NCBI GenBank assembly: GCA_041648665.1
Contig: JBAZOP010000107.1
Location: forward strand, 1 to 8,928
Length of the DNA: 8,928 nt
DNA from: a bacterium
GTDB taxonomy: Bacteria; UBA10199; 2-02-FULL-44-16; JAAZCA01
Direction of reading: 5' to 3'
Shown here: in pieces, positions 5,105 to 8,928 of the stretch
Layout of the letters: each line of letters starts with the position of its first letter
Position numbering within the stretch: the stretch's first letter is position 1
Notes under the pieces: model-generated
Database searches by the model: none
Seen by the model: the letters and a program-made list of their open reading frames with translations, nothing else
What the model was told of the DNA's origin: nothing
Translations under genes and position numbers: made by a program

Positions 5105-6838
5105 ATGACCCTCCCCTCACGATCCCTCACGGTCAAGAGCGGCGGCAACGGCGTCGCCCAGGGTGGCGACAACGTCCACGCTCTGATCGGAACCTGCACG
5201 CTGGGCACTGTCGGCGTGGGATACACTTTCACCGACCCGGGCCAGATTGCAGCGGTCCTGGGCTACGGCAACCTGGCTGACGCGGCCAGCTACGAGCTGG
5301 AGAACGGCGCCGGCTCGATCATCTGCTATCGCGCCCTGGACAGCGTTGCTGGCGTCATCACGACCGCGACCCCCTATGTCTCCACCGGAGACACCGGCAC
5401 GTGCGTGGCGAGCGGTGCGCCCAACAACCGCTACATGGTGACGGTCGAGATCACGACCACGGGCACGCTCGGGACCGCGGCGTTCAAGTACGCGCTCGAC
5501 GACGGGCCCGATGAGGACACCGTGAATTGGTCGCTTCCGGTCCAGGTGCCGGGAGGCGGGACCTACACGATCCCCAACACGGGCATCATCCTCACGTTCG
5601 CGGCCGGCGCCGGTCCGACGTTCTTCACCGCGGGCAACAAGTTCCACTTCAACACCACCGCTCCCGCGTTCCAGAGCGCCGACCTGACCACGGCCATGGA
5701 CGCGCTCGCGCTCGGCGGCTCCTACTGGCGATACCTGCACATCGTGGGCGAGATCACGGCCGGGCTGGCCGCGACGATCGACACCAAGATGGAGTCCTTC
5801 GCCACGTCGCACAAGTACCGGCGTTGCTACTGCGAAGCCGCCGACATGGATCCGATCAGCGCCGTTACCAAGGGCGGCACCGCGCCTCCCGACGTCACGG
5901 TCTCGGGCATCCCGTACAGCAGCTGGAACGTCAAGATCAAGACGACCCTCATCGGCGCGCTCGGCGTCGCGAAGTTCCAGTATTCGCTGGACGGCGGCAA
6001 CACCTACAACGGGACCGACATCCTGGTCACGGCCGTCACGGGCATCAACCCGATCGGCGTGCTCGGGCTCACGTTCACGTTCGGTGGTGCGATCGGCAAC
6101 ATCGACAACACCTGGACGTTCAACACCTGGGACAAGAACGACGCGGTCTGGATGGCGGCCCTCATCGCGGCCTATGCGGCATTCGCCAGCGCGAAGGGCC
6201 GCGTCATCGTGGGGGCCGGCTTCATGGAGGTTGGACTCCCGTCGGGCGCAAGCGTGCGCAGGCCCATCATGTGGGGAGCAAGCGCGCTCCGCTCCAAGAT
6301 CGGCATCGAGGTCGACCTGGGCCAGATCGAGGACGCCGGCCCGATCGCTGGCTGCGCCTCCCTGTCCCACGATGAGGACAAGGTCCCGGGCCTCGACACG
6401 GCGCGCTTCATGACGGCGCGCACCTGGGAAGGCATTGCGGGCTACTACTTCACCCAGGGCTGCACGATGGCGGCTGGCGGGTCGGACTTCGACCTTGACC
6501 AGTATGGGCTTGTCATGGACGCCGGCTGCGAGGCAGTCGACGCCACGCTGGCCCTGCTGTGCAACAAGCACATCCGCGTCTACAACGACCCCGCGAACCC
6601 GCTGAACGGCTGCATCGACGAGCGGGACGCGCTCGGCTTCGACCGCAAGATCCTGACCGCGCTCGAAGACGCGACCGTGAACCTGGGGCGCGCTTCGGAC
6701 TGCACCGTAAGGGTGCACCGCAACGACAACGTCCTGTCTACGAGGCAGATCCTCGTGGACTTCGAGATCGTCGGGCTGGGCTACGTCAAGACGTGGACCG
6801 GCACGATTGGCTACAAGAACCCCAAGATTTCGGGGTGA
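5105..6838 (+). CDS. Contractile tail sheath protein with two inserted beta modules
   Basis: ATG 5105 lies one base after the previous stop, with an AAGG at 5092-5095; the frame runs 577 residues to TGA 6836-6838. The N-terminal part (1-92) includes VHALIGTCTLGTVGVGYTF and SIICYRALDS, the usual first sheath strands. The C-terminal part (about 346-577) holds the most sheath-like sequence: IAGYYFTQGCTMAAGGSDFD (444-463), then YGLVMDAGCEAVDATLALL (467-485), and a last beta segment VDFEIVGLGYVKTWTGTIGY (551-570). Sheath proteins end in such a segment, which donates a strand to neighbours in the polymer. Two related modules are inserted at about residues 93-188 and 252-345 (separate entry). The sheath contracts around the tube and drives it through the host envelope. 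The gene is followed directly by a tube gene, as expected for myoviruses. It carries eleven cysteines, more than I would expect. Confidence 0.9.
   Translation: MTLPSRSLTVKSGGNGVAQGGDNVHALIGTCTLGTVGVGYTFTDPGQIAAVLGYGNLADAASYELENGAGSIICYRALDSVAGVITTATPYVSTGDTGTCVASGAPNNRYMVTVEITTTGTLGTAAFKYALDDGPDEDTVNWSLPVQVPGGGTYTIPNTGIILTFAAGAGPTFFTAGNKFHFNTTAPAFQSADLTTAMDALALGGSYWRYLHIVGEITAGLAATIDTKMESFATSHKYRRCYCEAADMDPISAVTKGGTAPPDVTVSGIPYSSWNVKIKTTLIGALGVAKFQYSLDGGNTYNGTDILVTAVTGINPIGVLGLTFTFGGAIGNIDNTWTFNTWDKNDAVWMAALIAAYAAFASAKGRVIVGAGFMEVGLPSGASVRRPIMWGASALRSKIGIEVDLGQIEDAGPIAGCASLSHDEDKVPGLDTARFMTARTWEGIAGYYFTQGCTMAAGGSDFDLDQYGLVMDAGCEAVDATLALLCNKHIRVYNDPANPLNGCIDERDALGFDRKILTALEDATVNLGRASDCTVRVHRNDNVLSTRQILVDFEIVGLGYVKTWTGTIGYKNPKISG
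5381..6139 (+). repeat. Duplicated beta module inside the sheath gene (5381-5668 and 5858-6139)
   Basis: Two stretches of about 95 residues (93-188 and 252-345 of the sheath protein) share an ordered pattern. Both have V-x-I-x-TT, G-x-LG-x-A-x-F-x-Y-x-LD followed by acidic/Gly residues, then a Thr/Val strand, an isolated Gly, LTF or LTFTF, and finally FNT near the end. Examples are LGTAAFKYALDDG in the first and LGVAKFQYSLDGG in the second. Identity is low, so the duplication is old. The module boundaries are approximate, set by where the alignment fades. Confidence 0.7.
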
Positions 6839-6853
6839 AGGTGAGGCATTCCG

Positions 6854-7297
6854 ATGGCTGATCAACCGACCATCAACGGACTCGACTACGACTTCGCCAC
6901 CGTCGAGCTCAAGCTCGCGGGCGCGGGGTATCTGCGCGTCAAGGACTTCAGCTTCGATGACGACCTGGAGCCCGGCCTCGGCTACGGCACCAGCCCCGAG
7001 TACGTCGCCGAGACGATCGGGCAGTACAAGGCGACCGGCTCGATCACGCTGTACCTCGAAGCCGCCAAGCTGTTCCGCGACACGCTCGGAGACGGCTATG
7101 GCACAGTCCACTTCGACATCGTTGCGAACTTCGCCCCGCCCGGCAAGGCCGTGCTGACCATCACGGCCACCGGCTGTCGCGTCAAGAAGGTCGGGGACTC
7201 CGGCACGGCCGGCTCCGACCCGCAGACCGAAAAGTTCGACCTACACATCCGCCGCATTCTTCGCGACGGCAAGTGTCTCGTTCCGACGCTCTCCTGA
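6854..7297 (+). CDS. Tail tube protein
   Basis: ATG 6854 follows GAGG (6843-6846) at 7 nt spacing, 15 nt after the sheath stop; 147 residues to TGA 7295-7297. The product is beta-rich with FSFDDDLEPGLGYGT (residues 32-46), a basic/Thr strand QYKATGSITLYLEAA (57-71), then LFRDTLGDGYGTVHFDIVAN (73-92), TITATGCRVKKVG, and a final DLHIRRILRDGK. A single-domain protein of about 150 residues with this strand-helix-strand layout, encoded just after the sheath, is the tail tube subunit: hexameric rings stacked inside the sheath and around the tape measure protein. The loop DDDLEPG is of the kind that makes ring contacts. The family was assigned from layout and neighbours. The gene is followed by a gap with strong hairpins, which may separate its high expression from that of the downstream chaperone. 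Confidence 0.85.
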   Translation: MADQPTINGLDYDFATVELKLAGAGYLRVKDFSFDDDLEPGLGYGTSPEYVAETIGQYKATGSITLYLEAAKLFRDTLGDGYGTVHFDIVANFAPPGKAVLTITATGCRVKKVGDSGTAGSDPQTEKFDLHIRRILRDGKCLVPTLS

Positions 7298-7351
7298 GCG
7301 CCGCCACACGGCTGGGCGCACCGGCTCCGCGCTGAGGCGGGTCCGGGCGCC
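7298..7351 (+). promoter_or_regulatory. Two mutually exclusive GC-rich hairpins between tube and chaperone genes
   Basis: Hairpin A starts right after the tube stop: GCGCCGCC (7298-7305) pairs with GGC (7310-7312) and GGCGC (7315-7319) around the loop ACAC, with a 2-nt bulge. Hairpin B uses the same GGCGC (7315-7319) plus CCGG (7321-7324) to pair with CCGGGCGCC (7343-7351), and its loop can fold further (CCGC 7327-7330 with GCGG 7337-7340). Because arm 7315-7319 is shared, only one can form at a time. No T run follows either, so a classic intrinsic terminator is not supported. An attenuator-like, RNA-processing or mRNA-stability element is inferred. Confidence 0.5.
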
Positions 7352-7370
7352 TGGCCCCTGCCGAAAACAT

Positions 7371-7374
7371 GAGG
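7371..7374 (+). promoter_or_regulatory. Ribosome binding site GAGG selecting ATG 7381
   Basis: GAGG lies 6 nt before ATG 7381. The in-frame ATG at 7369 is four codons earlier and is preceded by CCGAAAAC, with no Shine-Dalgarno match, so 7381 is preferred. Confidence 0.65.
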
Positions 7375-7380
7375 CTGAGC

Positions 7381-7752
7381 ATGATTCCTCCCGTATCCCA
7401 AGAACAGATCGAAGAGCTCGAAGCGAAGCACGGCGGCAAGCTGTACGCCTGCGACACGCCGCAGGGGATCGTGTATTTCCACCGACCCCCCAAGGGCGAG
7501 TTCCAGCGCGCGGCGCAGGTCGCGGCCAACAAGGACGCCAGCCTCGCACAGAAGGTCAACGCGCAGGAGCTTCTGTGCGCTTCGTGCGTCGTGCACCCCA
7601 CTGCGGCCATGCTCCGCGAGTTGTTCGATGAGTTCTACGCGTTCAGCGGCCCGATCGCAGAGTCGATCTCGCTCGTAGCGAAAGGGGATGAGGCGGCGCG
7701 CGTGGGAAAATCCAAGAGCGCTTCTACCTCGCCCGAAAGAACGCATGGGTAG
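7381..7752 (+). CDS. Tail assembly chaperone, short (zero-frame) form
   Basis: From ATG 7381 the frame gives 123 residues (starting MIPPVSQEQIEELEAKHGG) to TAG 7750-7752. Visible pattern: a beta pair KLYACDTPQGIVYFHRPPKG, a helix EFQRAAQVAANKDASLAQK, then NAQELLCASCVVHP, LRELFDEFYAFSGPIAESIS and LVAKGDEA. The order GxVxFRxPxxxEFxR, ExLxxxCVVxP, LxxxxxxFPxL, AxxISxLAG is that of phage tail assembly chaperones, which coat the tape measure protein before tube polymerisation. The gene lies between tube and tape measure, the fixed position of this family. The last codons after the slippery site (SKSASTSPERTHG) look low-complexity, as expected where the main coding signal has moved to the -1 frame. 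Confidence 0.85.
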   Translation: MIPPVSQEQIEELEAKHGGKLYACDTPQGIVYFHRPPKGEFQRAAQVAANKDASLAQKVNAQELLCASCVVHPTAAMLRELFDEFYAFSGPIAESISLVAKGDEAARVGKSKSASTSPERTHG

Positions 7753-7931
7753 CGGCCCAGTGTCTGCTGGCGTTCCGCCGTGCGCCTCCGTGCGTGCACG
7801 GGCCGGACGATCCAACCGACTACACGCCAGCGGACTACACCGACGACGAGCTGATCGGCGGGCTGTTGGAGGCCGAGAAGATCAACCTGCTCCGACTGCT
7901 CGCCTCTGCATGGGGCGCTAAACTGCCATGA
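7381..7931 (+). CDS. Tail assembly chaperone, long form made by -1 ribosomal frameshift
   Basis: The zero-frame codons 7381-7710 (110 residues, ending ARVGK) can continue in the -1 frame from 7710 for 73 residues to TGA 7929-7931, giving 183 residues. The -1 frame reads IQERFYLARKNAWVAAQCLL, then FRRAPPCVHGPDDPTDY, then TDDELIGGLLEAEK and LLASAWGAKLP. It is a balanced, protein-like, acidic sequence. It has no ATG, and its first GTG is at 7794, so independent initiation is unlikely. The -1 frame is closed by TGA at 7689-7691, so the shift must happen between there and the zero-frame stop at 7752; the slippery heptamer at 7704-7710 lies inside. It ends in a 4-nt overlap (ATGA) with the tape measure gene. 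This matches the lambda G/GT arrangement, in which the long form bridges the tape measure and tube proteins. Frameshift efficiency cannot be judged here. Confidence 0.85.
7704..7710 (+). other. Slippery heptamer G GGA AAA (programmed -1 frameshift site)
   Basis: In the zero frame the codons are GTG GGA AAA TCC, so 7704-7710 reads G GGA AAA, a canonical X XXY YYZ site that re-pairs as GGG AAA after a -1 slip. Lambda uses the closely related GGGAAAG at the same gene position. A GAGG at 7690-7693 ends 10 nt upstream, the distance at which an internal Shine-Dalgarno sequence stimulates -1 shifting in E. coli dnaX; an AAAGGGG also lies at 7681-7687. No other canonical -1 heptamer was found between 7692 and 7752. 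Confidence 0.88.
7719..7754 (+). other. Possible downstream stimulatory hairpin for frameshifting
   Basis: CGCT (7719-7722) and ACCT (7726-7729) can pair with GGGT (7747-7750) and AGCG (7751-7754), with a 3-nt bulge on the 5' side and one G-U pair. The spacer from the heptamer is 8 nt, within the usual range. The loop contains GCCCG (7731-7735), which is complementary to CGGGC at 7799-7803, so a pseudoknot is possible. The stem is modest and the distal pairing is speculative. Confidence 0.4.
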
Positions 7932-8928
7932 GCGAAGTCAGCCTTACCGCACGACTCACCGACCAGGTCTCGGGACCTGCGAAGGCGGGGGCTGCTGCGC
8001 TCAAGGAAGAGGCCGCTGCCGCCAAGGCGCTCTCACAGGGGCTGGCGGCGGCGGGCGGTGGGGGCAGAGCGCGTGACAGCTTGGGCCGGTTCGTCGGCGG
8101 CGCTTCGCCTGGCTTGGCCGACGCTGGCGCCAAACTCAAGGGCTTTCAGACTCTCGCCAAGGGCATGTCCGAGATCCCCCTGTTCGGCCGGCTCATCGGC
8201 GACTCGGAGAAGTTCGGCGGCACGCTCGCCAAGATGTTCGGAGGCAGCAAAGCGGGCGGCATGCTCAGCGGCCTCGGCACCATGTTCGAGGGCGTGAGCA
8301 CCAAGCTGGAGGGCATGGGCATCGATCCGAAGGCCGCCATGGGAGCCCTGGCCGGGGGCGCAGCAGCTGCAGCCGCAGCCGTCGTGGCCGTTGGGGTCGC
8401 GATCGGCATGGTGGTCTTCAAGCTGGGCGAGCTCGCTGCCAAGGGCGCGATGGCGTTCGCCAAGATGACGGTGGAGTCGGGGATGTTCCGCGAGAACACC
8501 CTGATCTCGCTCACGACCATGCTCAAGAGCCAGGAGGCCGCCGACCGCGTCTACGCCAGCGCGATCAAGGTGGCGCGCGAGACGCCGCTCGAAACCCAAC
8601 AGGTGATCGACGCCTACACGAAGATGCTGGCGGGCGGGTTCAAGGAAGCAGACCTCGAGCCCATGATGCGCGGCATCTCGGACTTCACCTCGGCGCTCGG
8701 GCCCGAGAAGCTCGACCAGGTCGTGCGCGCGTTCTCGCGCATCAAGACGGAAGGCAGACTCGGCGGCGAGGCAGTGCAGCAGCTCGCCGACGCGGGCCTG
8801 CCGATCCAAGACCTGATGAAGAAGCTCGGCGTCAAGAACATGCAGGACATGTACGGCATGGACGGGGCGAAGGCTCTGGCCGCCATCATGGAGACCATCA
8901 ACGAGCGCTTCGGCGGCCTGTCGTCGGC
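7928..8928 (+). CDS. Tape measure protein, N-terminal part (3' end outside window)
   Basis: ATG 7928 overlaps the stop of the frameshifted chaperone (ATGA), and the frame stays open to the window end (333 complete codons). Residues 1-60 are a charged Ala-rich helix followed by a Gly-rich turn and RDSLGRFVGG, a motif common near the start of tape measure proteins. Residues 138-164 form a long hydrophobic Ala/Val/Gly stretch that could cross a membrane. Residues 183-330 match the tape measure N-terminal domain pattern: IKVARETPLETQQVIDAYTK, MLAGGFKEADLEPMMRGIS, TEGRLGGEAVQQLADAGLPI, and KKLGV. This protein sets tail length, is wrapped by the chaperone, and is ejected with the DNA. The domain and context agree well; total length is unknown. 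Confidence 0.92.
   Translation, partial: MSEVSLTARLTDQVSGPAKAGAAALKEEAAAAKALSQGLAAAGGGGRARDSLGRFVGGASPGLADAGAKLKGFQTLAKGMSEIPLFGRLIGDSEKFGGTLAKMFGGSKAGGMLSGLGTMFEGVSTKLEGMGIDPKAAMGALAGGAAAAAAAVVAVGVAIGMVVFKLGELAAKGAMAFAKMTVESGMFRENTLISLTTMLKSQEAADRVYASAIKVARETPLETQQVIDAYTKMLAGGFKEADLEPMMRGISDFTSALGPEKLDQVVRAFSRIKTEGRLGGEAVQQLADAGLPIQDLMKKLGVKNMQDMYGMDGAKALAAIMETINERFGGLSS

Noticed and set aside
5117..7111. 664-codon open frame on the - strand
   Set aside because: It is a mirror of the sheath and tube genes, long only because high third-position GC removes stops from the opposite strand.
7298..7360. Intrinsic transcription terminator after the tube gene
   Set aside because: Strong GC stems exist but no T-rich run follows, and the downstream genes belong to the same late block, so a true terminator is not supported.
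7688..7921. 77-codon + frame overlapping the chaperone end
   Set aside because: This is the remaining frame, not the -1 frame; it is Arg/Pro-rich without structure, whereas the -1 frame (ending 7931) is protein-like and meets the tape measure start.
1..8928. CRISPR array, tRNA, insertion sequence, attachment site or defence system
   Set aside because: No spaced direct repeats, cloverleaf-like segments, transposase-like frames or known defence motifs were seen; the strand is fully occupied by structural genes.

Overview
This window is one co-directional (+ strand) late gene block of a contractile-tailed double-stranded DNA phage or prophage. It runs from the 3' end of the major capsid gene through head-completion, neck, sheath, tube and tail-chaperone genes into the start of the tape measure gene. 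The DNA is strongly GC-rich with G/C-heavy third codon positions, so the host is a high-GC bacterium. The sequence does not show which one, nor whether the phage is integrated, because no integrase, transposase, attachment site, tRNA or host gene is present. Gene order and several families (DUF1320/gp36-like connector, gpG-like morphogenesis protein, sheath, tube, chaperone, tape measure) recall the neck and tail block of Mu-like myoviruses, with local insertions.

Layout. 1-705: C-terminal part of an HK97-fold major capsid protein. 715-876 and 880-1158: two small proteins, the second ending in a helix-hairpin-helix-like domain. 1166-1519: a free-standing beta-sandwich-like protein. 1538-2902: a fibre or spike protein with two 61-residue-spaced GGTG repeats. 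2921-3658: a second copy of the same beta-rich domain fused in frame to a DUF1320 connector. 3655-4200: gpG-like virion morphogenesis protein. 4197-4754: probable tail terminator. 4765-5103: small protein of unknown role. 5105-6838: tail sheath with two related inserted modules. 6854-7297: tail tube. 7298-7380: the only sizeable gap (83 nt), holding two competing GC-rich hairpins. 7381-7752 and 7381-7931: tail assembly chaperone and its -1 frameshifted long form. 7928-8928: N-terminal third or so of the tape measure protein, cut by the window end.

How it fits together. Genes are packed tightly (4-nt start/stop overlaps at 3655, 4197 and 7928; otherwise gaps of 1-18 nt apart from the 83-nt gap), which indicates one polycistronic late mRNA. 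The capsid-side genes finish and decorate the head, the connector/gpG-like/terminator genes build the neck and tail top, and the sheath/tube/chaperone/tape measure genes assemble the contractile tail. The clearest special feature is a canonical G GGA AAA slippery heptamer at 7704-7710, placed where the chaperone frame hands over to a second coding frame that lacks its own good start. The second is the domain shared by the 1166 gene and the 2921 gene, which flank the fibre gene. No CRISPR array, defence system, RNA gene or insertion sequence was seen.
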